DNA of 31,775 nt from JAICLV01 sp036380925. GTDB taxonomy: Bacteria; Actinomycetota; Actinomycetes; Acidothermales; Acidothermaceae. The notes below the pieces were generated by a model. It was given only the letters and a program-made list of their open reading frames with translations, was not told the DNA's origin and did not search any database. The DNA lies in contig DASVDW010000109.1 of the NCBI GenBank assembly GCA_036380925.1, positions 1-31,775 of the forward strand, read 5' to 3'. Below, piece after piece: positions 15,315 through 23,247 of this stretch. The stretch's first letter is position 1, and each line of letters starts with the position of its first letter. Made by a program: the position numbers and the translations under genes.

Positions 15315-16220
15315 GTGGCAAGCGACAACCTGCTGTCGAGCCTGCTGGCCGGCGACACCGATCCCGCGGCGATCAGCGGCCACAGCGACCACCCGCCGCG
15401 GATGGGATTCTTCACCGACACCTCGGTGTGCATCGGCTGCAAGGCCTGCGAGGTCGCCTGCAAAGAGTGGAACCACATTCCCGAGGACGGCCTCAACTTC
15501 ACCGGCATGTCGTATGACAACACGGTTGGGCTGGGCGCCGACACGTGGCGGCATGTGGCCTTCATCGAGCAGCGCAAGCCGATCGCCGGCCAGATCGCCG
15601 GTGTTCAACACCAGGACGCCGGGGCGCCCGCAATCGACGAGGCGAGCGGCGACCTGCGCTGGCTCATGGCCAGCGACGTGTGCAAGCACTGCACGCACGC
15701 GGCCTGCCTCGACGTCTGCCCTACCGGCGCCTTGTTCCGCACGGAGTTCGGCACCGTGGTCGTCCAGGAGGACGTGTGCAACGGCTGCGGCTACTGCATC
15801 CCGGCTTGCCCGTACGGCGTCATCGACCAACGCCAGGACGACGGTCGGGCGTGGAAATGCACGCTGTGCTACGACCGTCTGCAGGTGGGCATGGAGCCGG
15901 CGTGCGCGAAGGCGTGCCCGACCGACTCCATTCAGTTCGGACCGCTGGACGAGTTGCGCGAGCGCGCCGCGGCGCGCGTGGCGAGCCTGCATGAAGCGGG
16001 GGTTACCGACGCGCGGCTGTACGGGCACGATCCGAACGACGGGGTCGGTGGCGACGGCGCGTTCTTCCTGCTGCTCGACGAGCCCGAGGTCTACGGACTG
16101 CCACCCGATCCGGTGGTGACGACGCGCGACCTGCCGTCGATGTGGAAGCACGTCGGCGCGGCCGCGCTCACCCTGGCGGTCGGCGTGGCGGCGGCGTTTG
16201 CGGGAGGGCGGCGGTCATGA
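15315..16220 (+). CDS. fdhB: Formate dehydrogenase iron-sulfur (beta) subunit
   Basis: The 301-residue electron-transfer subunit has four ferredoxin-like cysteine groups: CIGCKACEVACKEW, CKHCTHAACLDVCPTGAL, CNGCGYCIPACPYGV and CTLCYDRLQVGMEPACAKAC. These would bind four [4Fe-4S] clusters, as in FdnH/FdoH. The C-terminus ends in one membrane helix (HVGAAALTLAVGVAAAFAGG) that would anchor the enzyme. GTG at 15315 begins 1 bp after the alpha-subunit stop. The end overlaps the NrfD gene by ATGA. Electrons would run from the molybdenum subunit through these clusters to the membrane subunit. Confidence 0.94.
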   Translation: MASDNLLSSLLAGDTDPAAISGHSDHPPRMGFFTDTSVCIGCKACEVACKEWNHIPEDGLNFTGMSYDNTVGLGADTWRHVAFIEQRKPIAGQIAGVQHQDAGAPAIDEASGDLRWLMASDVCKHCTHAACLDVCPTGALFRTEFGTVVVQEDVCNGCGYCIPACPYGVIDQRQDDGRAWKCTLCYDRLQVGMEPACAKACPTDSIQFGPLDELRERAAARVASLHEAGVTDARLYGHDPNDGVGGDGAFFLLLDEPEVYGLPPDPVVTTRDLPSMWKHVGAAALTLAVGVAAAFAGGRRS

Positions 16221-17248
16221 GCACATCTGACGTCACGAAGGACGGCATCCGAGGCGCCAAGCCGGGCCGCGACGCGATGGTGGGAGTGGTCGCCGGCCGC
16301 CACGACGGAGCGCGTCCGTCGCACCGGCGGCGTGGCGAGCGATCGATGGTGCCGGAGGCGAAGTTCTCCTCGTATTACGGCAAACCCGTGCTCAACGCAC
16401 CGGTGTGGAAGGCCCCTGACATCGCCGGCTACTTCTTCCTCGGAGGGCTTTCCGGCGCATCGTCCGTGATCGGCGCATGCGCGAGCGCGACCGGGCGGCC
16501 CGCGTTGGCGAAGGCAAGCAAGGTCGGGGCGTTGGCCTCCATCAGCTTGGGCATGGTCGGGCTGGTGCACGACCTCGGCAAGCCGTCGCGCTTTGTCAAC
16601 ATGCTGCGGGTGTTCAAGCCCACCTCGCCGATGAGCGTCGGCTCGTGGGCGCTCGCCGGCTACGGGCCGGCCGCCGGCGCCGCCGCGTTCAGCGCGGTCA
16701 CCGGCCGGATGAAAGGCCTCGGAGCGGTGGCCACCGGCGCCGCGGCCGCCATCGGACCGTTCGTGGCGTCGTACACCGCGGCGCTCATGTGCAACACCGC
16801 CGTCCCATCGTGGCACGAGGCGTACCGCGAGATGCCCTTCGTGTTCGTCGGTTCAGGCGCCACCGCGGCCGGTGGGCTTGGCATCCTCGCCGCGCCGGTG
16901 GCAGAGGCCGGACCGGCCCGCCGCACCGCCCTGTTCGGGGCGGCGCTTGAGTTGGCCGCCTCTCAGCTGCTCACTCGGCGGCTGCCCGAGCCGCTGTCGG
17001 AGCCTTACCAGAGCGGCAAGAGCGGAGCCCGGTTCAAGCTGTCGGAGGCCCTGACCGCGGCCGGGGCGGCCGGGAGCGTTCTGCTCGGACGACGCAGCCG
17101 CGCCGCCGCGGTGGTGAGCGGGCTGGCGCTGCTCGCCGGCTCGGCCCTCAGCCGGTTCGCCATCTTCGAGGCGGGCATGGTGTCGGCCAACGACCCGGAG
17201 CACACCGTGCGGCCGCAGCGCGAACGGCTCGACCGCGCCAGCGGCTAA
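16217..17248 (+). CDS. nrfD: NrfD/PsrC-type membrane subunit of formate dehydrogenase
   Basis: The 343-residue protein has a basic, probably cytoplasmic N-terminal stretch of about 65 residues. Several membrane helices follow with NrfD landmarks: DIAGYFFLGGLSGASSVIGA, GLVHDLGKPSRFVNMLRVFKPTSPMSVGSW and YTAALMCNTAVPSWHEA. The FVNMLRVFKPTSPMSVGSW phrase is typical of the quinone-side subunit of CISM oxidoreductases. The ATG at 16217 overlaps the beta-subunit stop. A haem-binding FdnI-type gamma subunit is absent, so this protein would be the quinone-reducing partner. The stop overlaps the convergent epimerase gene by four bases. Confidence 0.9.
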   Translation: MSTSDVTKDGIRGAKPGRDAMVGVVAGRHDGARPSHRRRGERSMVPEAKFSSYYGKPVLNAPVWKAPDIAGYFFLGGLSGASSVIGACASATGRPALAKASKVGALASISLGMVGLVHDLGKPSRFVNMLRVFKPTSPMSVGSWALAGYGPAAGAAAFSAVTGRMKGLGAVATGAAAAIGPFVASYTAALMCNTAVPSWHEAYREMPFVFVGSGATAAGGLGILAAPVAEAGPARRTALFGAALELAASQLLTRRLPEPLSEPYQSGKSGARFKLSEALTAAGAAGSVLLGRRSRAAAVVSGLALLAGSALSRFAIFEAGMVSANDPEHTVRPQRERLDRASG

Positions 17249-18255
17249 CGAAGCGCCGGCGTCGGTCCGGTCGCCTTGTCGTGGATGCCTTCGGTGAGGT
17301 CGAGCAGCGCGGCGTCGGCGGACATCCGCGGCTGCCAATCGAGCTCCTGGCGGGCACGGGTGGTGTCCATCAGCGGCGTGAGCGCCGCCATGTCGACCCA
17401 GCCGGCGTCGGTCGGCTGCAAGCCCAGCGCGTACGTGGCGCTCGCCAACGCGCGGACGGCGCGCAGTGGGGCGTGCACCGGACGCGCGTGGAACAGCCTC
17501 GCCAACTCGCTCGTGTCGAGCACGGGGTCCGCGGCGATGTTGAACGCGCCTCGAACCTCGCGCAGCAGCGCGGCGACATACGCCTGCGCGACGTCCTCCG
17601 TGTGGACAGCCTGGAAGCGAAACGCCGCGGGCAGCGGAATGATCGGCATCCAACGCGGGCGCACCACGGATCGCGGCACTAGGGGGCCGAGGAAGTATCG
17701 CGCGATCTCGGTGCCCGCGTCGCGTTGGAAGATGAGCCCAGGACGAAGTCGCACCACCCGCAACGTCGGGTGGGACGCCTCCAACCTGTCCAGCATCGCC
17801 TCGACCGTCGCTTTGTCGCGCGAGTACGACGACGACGCGATCCCGGTGTGCGGCCAGTTCTCATCGACGGCGTGGTCCTTTGGCCCAGGGGCGTAGACGC
17901 CGACCGATGACGCGTGCACAAGTGCCTGCGCGCCACTCGCCAGCACGGCGTCGAACACCCGACGGCTGCCGTGCACGTTGGTCAGATGAAGTTGATTGCG
18001 CCGGCGCGCTGGTTGGATCTGCCACGCCAGGTGGACGACCGCGTCCGCGCCTTCAAACGCGGGGCCGAGTTCGTCAGAGGTCAGGTCGGCGGCGTGCCAG
18101 CTCACCTTGCCGCCGTATCCGTAATCGGCCGCCTCGTCCTTTCCCGGTGGCCGACGTGCCAGGCCGACGACGTGATCGACCTCCGGTCGGTCCTTCAACG
18201 CGCGCAGCAAAGCGATCCCGACGTTCCCGGTGGCGCCGACGACGACGACTCTCAT
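17245..18255 (-). CDS. NAD-dependent epimerase/dehydratase (extended SDR)
   Basis: The 336-residue protein begins MRVVVVGATGNVGIALLRAL, the nucleotide-binding GxxGxxG of extended SDRs. It contains the HLAWQ segment after the third strand, a serine-rich VHASSVGVYAPG, and YSRDK, a YxxxK catalytic pair. The C-terminal half (RLRPGLIFQ, then HTEDVAQAYVAAL) fits sugar-epimerase-like proteins. The ATG at 18255 overlaps the dehydrogenase stop by ATGA and was preferred to a longer N-terminus that would lie inside that gene. The substrate cannot be told. It is the last gene of a five-gene minus-strand run. Confidence 0.88.
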   Translation of the reverse strand: MRVVVVGATGNVGIALLRALKDRPEVDHVVGLARRPPGKDEAADYGYGGKVSWHAADLTSDELGPAFEGADAVVHLAWQIQPARRRNQLHLTNVHGSRRVFDAVLASGAQALVHASSVGVYAPGPKDHAVDENWPHTGIASSSYSRDKATVEAMLDRLEASHPTLRVVRLRPGLIFQRDAGTEIARYFLGPLVPRSVVRPRWMPIIPLPAAFRFQAVHTEDVAQAYVAALLREVRGAFNIAADPVLDTSELARLFHARPVHAPLRAVRALASATYALGLQPTDAGWVDMAALTPLMDTTRARQELDWQPRMSADAALLDLTEGIHDKATGPTPALR

Positions 18256-19403
18256 GGCCGCAACACCACCTTCACCACGCCGGCTTCCTTTCGCTTGAAG
18301 GCCTCGTACATCTGCGGCGCCGACTCCAGCGGCGCCTGGTTGGTGACCAGGCCGGCGGCGTCCCACGGATCTCCGTTACGCAACACCTCGATGATGTCCG
18401 CGGTCCACTGGCGCACGTTGGCTTGCCCCCAGCGCAAGGTGATCTGCTTGTCGAACAGATCTCCGAGCGGGAAGTTCGGGAACCACATGCTGTAGACACC
18501 AACGACCGACACGGTGCCGCCGCGTCGGCACGAGCCCAGGGCCTGACGCAGCCCGATCAGCCGATCGGGCTGCATCTTCAGCGTCTGCAGAACCCGGTCA
18601 GGCACAGAGCCCGCCGCGTCCATGCCGACCGCGTCGATGACGGAGTCGGCACCCCTGCCTTTGGTCAACTGCTGCACGGCGGCGACCACGTCGCCGGCTG
18701 AGTCGAACTGCGTCGCGTCCAACGGCTCGACCCCGTGCCGCGCCGCCATTTGCAGCCGCTCGGCCACGATGTCGACGCCGATCACCCGGCCGGCTCCGTG
18801 ATGCAGCGCGATGCGCGACGACATCTGCCCGATCGGGCCCAGCCCGTAGACCACGACGGTGGAGCCAGGTTCGACGTCGGCGTACCTCACCGCCTGCCAC
18901 GAGGTGGGCAGCACGTCGGTGAGCAAGACCGCGGCCAGCTCCGGTATGGATTCGTCAACCCGGATCGGGCCGAAGTGCGCCATCGGGACCCGCAGATACT
19001 GGGCCTGCCCTCCTGCGACGCCGCCGTACAGATGTGTGTACCCGAACAGCGACGCTCCTTTGCGACCGCGGAGATTCTGGGTCTCTTCGCATTGGCTGTA
19101 CAAGCCGCGCGAGCACATGAAGCAATGCCCGCACGAGATGTTGAACGGGACGACCACGGTGTCACCCGGCGCGATGTGCGACACCTCGGAGCCGACTTCC
19201 TCGACGACGCCCATCGCCTCGTGGCCGACGATGTCGCCGGGCTTCATCGCAAGGGTCGCGCCGTGGTCGTACAAGTGCAGGTCTGACCCGCAGATTCCGG
19301 TCGCCGTGACCTTGATGACAGCGTCGGTCGGCGCTTCGATCTTCGGGTCGGGAACCTGGTCGACGCTGACCTTGCGAGGGCCCATCCAGCGAACGGCTAA
19401 CAT
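18252..19403 (-). CDS. Zinc-dependent alcohol / formaldehyde-type dehydrogenase
   Basis: The 383-residue medium-chain dehydrogenase has catalytic zinc ligands in GICGSD (C38) and GHE (H61), and a structural zinc group CGHCFMCSRGLYSQC. The Rossmann motif is VVYGLGPIGQ followed by VIGVD, the acidic residue favouring NAD. The insertion around SVPDRVLQTLKMQPDRLIGL and the MWFPNFPLGDLFDKQ segment recall the formaldehyde-dehydrogenase-like branch (FDH_like). Its proximity to formate dehydrogenase makes formaldehyde an attractive substrate, but that is inference, and many related proteins act on other alcohols or thiol adducts. The 51-bp leader contains GGGGGAG about 10 bases before the ATG. Confidence 0.88.
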   Translation of the reverse strand: MLAVRWMGPRKVSVDQVPDPKIEAPTDAVIKVTATGICGSDLHLYDHGATLAMKPGDIVGHEAMGVVEEVGSEVSHIAPGDTVVVPFNISCGHCFMCSRGLYSQCEETQNLRGRKGASLFGYTHLYGGVAGGQAQYLRVPMAHFGPIRVDESIPELAAVLLTDVLPTSWQAVRYADVEPGSTVVVYGLGPIGQMSSRIALHHGAGRVIGVDIVAERLQMAARHGVEPLDATQFDSAGDVVAAVQQLTKGRGADSVIDAVGMDAAGSVPDRVLQTLKMQPDRLIGLRQALGSCRRGGTVSVVGVYSMWFPNFPLGDLFDKQITLRWGQANVRQWTADIIEVLRNGDPWDAAGLVTNQAPLESAPQMYEAFKRKEAGVVKVVLRP

Positions 19404-19454
19404 GCCGTCGCTACTCCCCCGAACCGGCCTAATTAACCGTGATCGCAGGCTGTT

Positions 19455-20318
19455 TCAGCCCAGTTGCCGCAGCGCCGCGGCCAGCTCGGAGGCGATCTCC
19501 CTGGCCAAGAAGCCGACCGGTCCGACGGCTGCGGAAAGCCGATTTCCGGCCTCCGCGTGCAGTCGCGCGGCCCACACCGCAGCTTGCGCGGGGTCGGCGC
19601 CGCGCGCCAGCAGACCACCGACCGCGCCGGCGAGGACGTCGCCGGATCCGGAGACGCCCAACCCGCTGTTGCCGTGATCGTCGATCCAGCATCGCCCGTC
19701 CGGCGCCGCGGTGACCGACAACTCGCCGCCGCCGTGCACCACCGCGCCGGTGCCGCGCGCGACCCGCACGGCGTCCGCCACGGGGTCCACGTCGTCCGAG
19801 CCCACGAGCCGGCCGAGCTCCGACAGGTTCGGCGTGAGCACCGCGGGCGGCGCGCAGACCCGCAGCGGGTGTCCCAGCGTCACGAAGGAGAGCGCAAGGG
19901 CGTCGAGGACGACACGGCCCTTGACACGCGGCAGCACCCGCTCGACCAGCTCCCGTGCGCACCGCGGGCCCATCAGGCCAGGCCCGATCACGACCGCGTC
20001 CGCGTCCGCCACCAAATCGTCAAGCAAGCCGGACGACGCCGGTGCCACATGGCCGGCCGTCGTCTCGGGCAGCGAGCGCACCAGCGCCTCCGGCAACGCG
20101 ACGCCGAGCTCAGCGGCCCGAGATTCCACCGTCGCCACTTGGAGTTTGCCGGCGCCCACCCGCAGTGCGGCCTCTGCGGAGAGCAGCACCGCGCCGACCG
20201 TCTCGCGAGAACCGCCCACGATCAGCACCCGCCCGCGTTCGTTCTTGCCGCCCTCGGCCGGGGGCAGCGGCCATGAGCGCAAGAGACCCGAAGTGACGGT
20301 TCGGTTAGACGTCGACAT
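19455..20318 (-). CDS. nnrD: ADP-dependent NAD(P)H-hydrate dehydratase
   Basis: The protein restores hydrated NAD(P)H, a metabolite-repair step. The 287-residue reading shows the YjeF C-terminal kinase-like fold: GRVLIVGGSRETVGAVLLSA, AVVIGPGLMG, VVLDALALSF, VLTPNLSELGRLVG, and the nucleotide-site motif GNSGLGVSGSGDVLAG. The N-terminal YjeF epimerase domain is absent, so this is the dehydratase alone. I chose the ATG at 20318 over the one at 20327 because GGGA lies about 10 bases upstream. Either start overlaps the end of the phosphatase gene (by 14 or 23 bases). It is followed after 51 bp by the dehydrogenase. Confidence 0.9.
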   Translation of the reverse strand: MSTSNRTVTSGLLRSWPLPPAEGGKNERGRVLIVGGSRETVGAVLLSAEAALRVGAGKLQVATVESRAAELGVALPEALVRSLPETTAGHVAPASSGLLDDLVADADAVVIGPGLMGPRCARELVERVLPRVKGRVVLDALALSFVTLGHPLRVCAPPAVLTPNLSELGRLVGSDDVDPVADAVRVARGTGAVVHGGGELSVTAAPDGRCWIDDHGNSGLGVSGSGDVLAGAVGGLLARGADPAQAAVWAARLHAEAGNRLSAAVGPVGFLAREIASELAAALRQLG

Positions 20319-21036
20319 GAGTGTCATGTCCCGCAGTCGCGGGCGCTCCATGCTCGTGAAGGTGATCAACCGCGTCGTGCTCGATGAGGCACAGCTGTCC
20401 GTCAGGGGCGCGCTCGTACAACGTGACGCCGCCGTTGTGGAACCGCGTCGTCCGATCGATCTGCAGAATTTCCTGCTCGGTGAGCCTTTCCACGACATAG
20501 CGCATGACGAAAAGCACCGCCTGGTGGGAGAACACCACCGCGCGCACCGGCTGCGAGGTGTTGCGCAGCTCGGCCAACCACCCGCGCACGCGAGACGCGA
20601 CGTCGGCCCAGCTCTCGCCGTGCGGGGGACGGTAGTAGAACTTCCCGAGCTTCGCGCGGCGCGCCGCCTCCTCGGGATAGCGCTCGCGGATGCCGATCGC
20701 CGTCAAGCCGTCGAACAGTCCAAGGTCGCGCTCGCGCACCCGCTCGTCGCGTTCGATCGGCAGCTCGAGTTCGGCCTTGGCCAGCGCGATTCGGGCGGTG
20801 GCGTAGGCCCGCTCGAACGGCGACGACACGACATGAGTCGGACGACGCTCGGGCGGCTCAGCGGCCAGGCGGCGGCCGATGGCCACCGCCTGCCGACGCC
20901 CTACCTCAGACAGCGGAACGTCGGGATCGCGGACGTCGATGTCGATCGTCGGCGACCCGCGGCTGATCGCGAGCTGGTCGGCGACATTGCCCTCGCTTTG
21001 GCCATGCCGCACCAGCCACAGGCGATTAACCGTCAC
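20305..21036 (-). CDS. Histidine phosphatase family protein (phosphoglycerate mutase-like)
   Basis: The 243-residue protein has the RHG motif at residues 10-12 (LWLVRHGQSEGN), with H11 the expected phospho-acceptor. It also has arginine in SSPFERAYATARI, glutamate-rich RERDLGLFDGLT and the second catalytic histidine in AVVFSHQAVLF. The insert YYRPPHGESWADVASRVR is common in this branch. The substrate could be a sugar phosphate, nucleotide or other small phosphoester. The GTG start at 21036 shares GTGA with the stop of the upstream protease gene, and the 3' end overlaps nnrD, so the three are likely translated together. Confidence 0.9.
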   Translation of the reverse strand: MTVNRLWLVRHGQSEGNVADQLAISRGSPTIDIDVRDPDVPLSEVGRRQAVAIGRRLAAEPPERRPTHVVSSPFERAYATARIALAKAELELPIERDERVRERDLGLFDGLTAIGIRERYPEEAARRAKLGKFYYRPPHGESWADVASRVRGWLAELRNTSQPVRAVVFSHQAVLFVMRYVVERLTEQEILQIDRTTRFHNGGVTLYERAPDGQLCLIEHDAVDHLHEHGAPATAGHDTHVDV

Positions 21037-23012
21037 ACGCCAGCCGTACCCACAACCTCGTCGGCGTGATCACGCAGATCGATCACTTTCGGCGCGGCTG
21101 CCGCGGCTGGCGCGCCGGCCGCGGCCTCCAAGACGTCGGTGATCTCATGACCGATCAGCTCGTGCCGCTCCAGCAGCGCGTCGCGCAACGCCTCGACCAG
21201 ATGCCGATTCGACTCAAGAAGTCCTCTGGCCTTGACCTTCTGCTCCTGCAGCACGTCTTCGACCGCGACGCGCCCGTCGCGGTCGGCCAACACGCGCCCG
21301 ACGATGTTGGTGTCGGAGAACCCGCTGTTTTGCACCGCGGCAAGGGAAACCAGGCTGTCCTTCATGCCGGCCGCGCCGACCATCTGCGCCGCTGTGTTGG
21401 TCGCGGCCGCCAGGTCGCCGGCCGGTCCGGTCGACACGTCGCCGAAGAAGATCTCCTCCGCCGACTGCCCGCCCATCGCGATCTGGATCATCGCCAGCAT
21501 CTCGGAGCGGGAGCGGGTGTAGACATCCTCCCGGTCACCATGCGCGAGCAAGCCGAGCGCGCTGCGCCGCTTGATGATGCTCAGCACCTCGAGCCGGCGC
21601 TCGGGCGCCACCAACCAGGCGACGGTCGCGTGGCCCGCCTCATGCGTTGCGATCAGCTTCGCCTCGTGGTCGGTGTAGTGCACCGGCTGGCCAAGGCCGA
21701 TCTCCGAGTCGAGCCGGGCCTGCTCGACGTCGAGCCAGGTCATCGCGCGCCGCGCGTCTTGCACCGCGTTGATCAGCGCTTCATCGAACAGTCCTTCCAG
21801 CATCGCCGGGCTGTAGCCCTGCGTGACCGCGGCGAGCGCGTCGCGCCGTTCGGAGTCGTCAAGCTCGGCGACGTGCGCTTTGCGGGCGAGGAAGTGGTCG
21901 ATGAGCTCGCGTCGTCCGGATTTGTCGGGCCGGTCGAAGGTCAGCCGCTGGTCGAAGCGGCCCGGCCGAAGCAACGCCGGGTCGAGCGCGTCGGGTCGGT
22001 TGGTCGACGCGATGAGCATGATGTTGGACGGCTTGAGCGCCGGCTTTCTGAGCTGGTGGTTCGCCGGCATCAGCAGGTTGACCGCGTCGACGACCTTGCC
22101 GATGGCTCGCTGACCGGGAGTCGGCTGGTCGAACGACTGCAACTGCACCAGCAGCTCTTGCACGGCCATGCCGAGGTCGCCACTGCCGACGAAAGGCGTC
22201 TGCTGCAAGGGGTTGGCGACCGCCGACGCGATCGCCAACCCTTCAAGACCACCGCAGTTGTGCGCCCGACCAGGCGAGTCCTCCGCCGCGAACGCGGCCA
22301 CCCCGGAGCGCGCGCCACCAAGCGCGTCGAACTCGTCGATGAAGCCGATGGCGCCGCCCTCTTTGCGAGCGAGCGCGCGCAACGCGCGGAAGTACGACCG
22401 CACCTTGCGCTGTGTGGCGCCTTGGAAGCTGGACTGGAACGACGTGGCGGTCGCGAACAGGAACGGCACATTCGCCTCGGCGGCGATCGCCTTCGCCGTG
22501 TAGGTCTTGCCGGTTCCGGGCGGGCCGTCGAAGAGCAACCCGCGTCGCGGCCGGCCCCCCATCTCACGGGCGAAGGTCTTGTGCGCCAAGAACAGGTTCA
22601 GCGAGCGGACGACTTCGGCCTTGACGATGTCGATTCCGACGACGTCGGACAGCCGGACGTCGATCTGCTCGGGGCGCACGACCTGGTGGGGCGAGCGGCC
22701 GAGCGCCACGAAGTACACGACCATCGCGACGCCGAGCAACACGAAGAACAGGATCGGCGTGATCAGCAGCCAGTTGATCTCAGGAAGCCCGAACTTGACC
22801 GGGTTGTGCGTGAGGTTGCGGTACCACAGCCATGCGGTGGGGACGGCGAGCACGATGGCAAGCCGCCACAACCGACGACGCCGCAACCGCTCGCGGTGTT
22901 TCCCGACGTCCGCGATGCCCGCGTTCAGCACCTTGCCGGTCGCGACGCTGGCGAGTTGATCGAACGCGTTGGCGGTTCGCCCCTGGGCGTCGTCCTTGAC
23001 GCGACCCTCCAC
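21033..23012 (-). CDS. FtsH-like membrane AAA+ metalloprotease with enlarged AAA domain
   Basis: Of 659 residues, two membrane helices (about 50-64 and 81-104) replace the usual FtsH N-terminus. The AAA module has Walker A GPPGTGKT (163-170), Walker B AIGFIDEFDALG and arginine-finger region LLRPGRFDQR. The M41 protease domain has HEAGH at 457-461 and the third zinc ligand region STGPAGDLAAAT. Two inserts set it apart: about 45 residues after Walker B and about 35 before the SNIMLIASTNRPD sensor strand. The pore loop reads SFQSSFQG rather than the FVEMFVG of canonical FtsH. It is probably a paralogue rather than the housekeeping FtsH. It starts the minus-strand operon and shares GTGA with the phosphatase start. 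Confidence 0.9.
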   Translation of the reverse strand: MEGRVKDDAQGRTANAFDQLASVATGKVLNAGIADVGKHRERLRRRRLWRLAIVLAVPTAWLWYRNLTHNPVKFGLPEINWLLITPILFFVLLGVAMVVYFVALGRSPHQVVRPEQIDVRLSDVVGIDIVKAEVVRSLNLFLAHKTFAREMGGRPRRGLLFDGPPGTGKTYTAKAIAAEANVPFLFATATSFQSSFQGATQRKVRSYFRALRALARKEGGAIGFIDEFDALGGARSGVAAFAAEDSPGRAHNCGGLEGLAIASAVANPLQQTPFVGSGDLGMAVQELLVQLQSFDQPTPGQRAIGKVVDAVNLLMPANHQLRKPALKPSNIMLIASTNRPDALDPALLRPGRFDQRLTFDRPDKSGRRELIDHFLARKAHVAELDDSERRDALAAVTQGYSPAMLEGLFDEALINAVQDARRAMTWLDVEQARLDSEIGLGQPVHYTDHEAKLIATHEAGHATVAWLVAPERRLEVLSIIKRRSALGLLAHGDREDVYTRSRSEMLAMIQIAMGGQSAEEIFFGDVSTGPAGDLAAATNTAAQMVGAAGMKDSLVSLAAVQNSGFSDTNIVGRVLADRDGRVAVEDVLQEQKVKARGLLESNRHLVEALRDALLERHELIGHEITDVLEAAAGAPAAAAAPKVIDLRDHADEVVGTAGV

Positions 23013-23247
23013 GAAAATCCCCCCTCTTTGGGCTCAAGGTGGGCGCCGCAGCTGCCGATGACGTCAAGGACGGTCGGGGCTTACCGCGCGTTGCTGTCTG
23101 CCTGCGAGTCTCCCAGCGCGCTCCGGCATCTGGCTACTGTGAGTAGCGGTCTTCACCCAAATGGCCGATCGGGCCCTCGGTCCCTACCGGCGGCTAGGCC
23201 GCCGGTTCACACTGAAGATGCGGTGTGCGGGGTGATTTTGAGACCGG
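23013..23247. promoter_or_regulatory. 235-bp divergent intergenic region
   Basis: This is the longest non-coding stretch. It separates the FtsH-like operon (minus) from the membrane-protein gene (plus) and so should hold promoters for both. Visible features are TTCACCC with GCCGATCGGGCC around 23150-23175, and a perfect hairpin at 23186-23206. I could not assign -35/-10 boxes with confidence, and no small gene was seen. Confidence 0.5.
23186..23206. other. Perfect 9-bp inverted repeat with 3-base loop
   Basis: ACCGGCGGC (23186-23194), TAG, GCCGCCGGT (23198-23206) would form a very stable hairpin on either strand. No T-run follows on the plus strand (TTCACACTG). It lies about 40 bases upstream of the membrane-protein start, so it would be in that gene's leader or act as a protein-binding palindrome. 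Confidence 0.7.
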
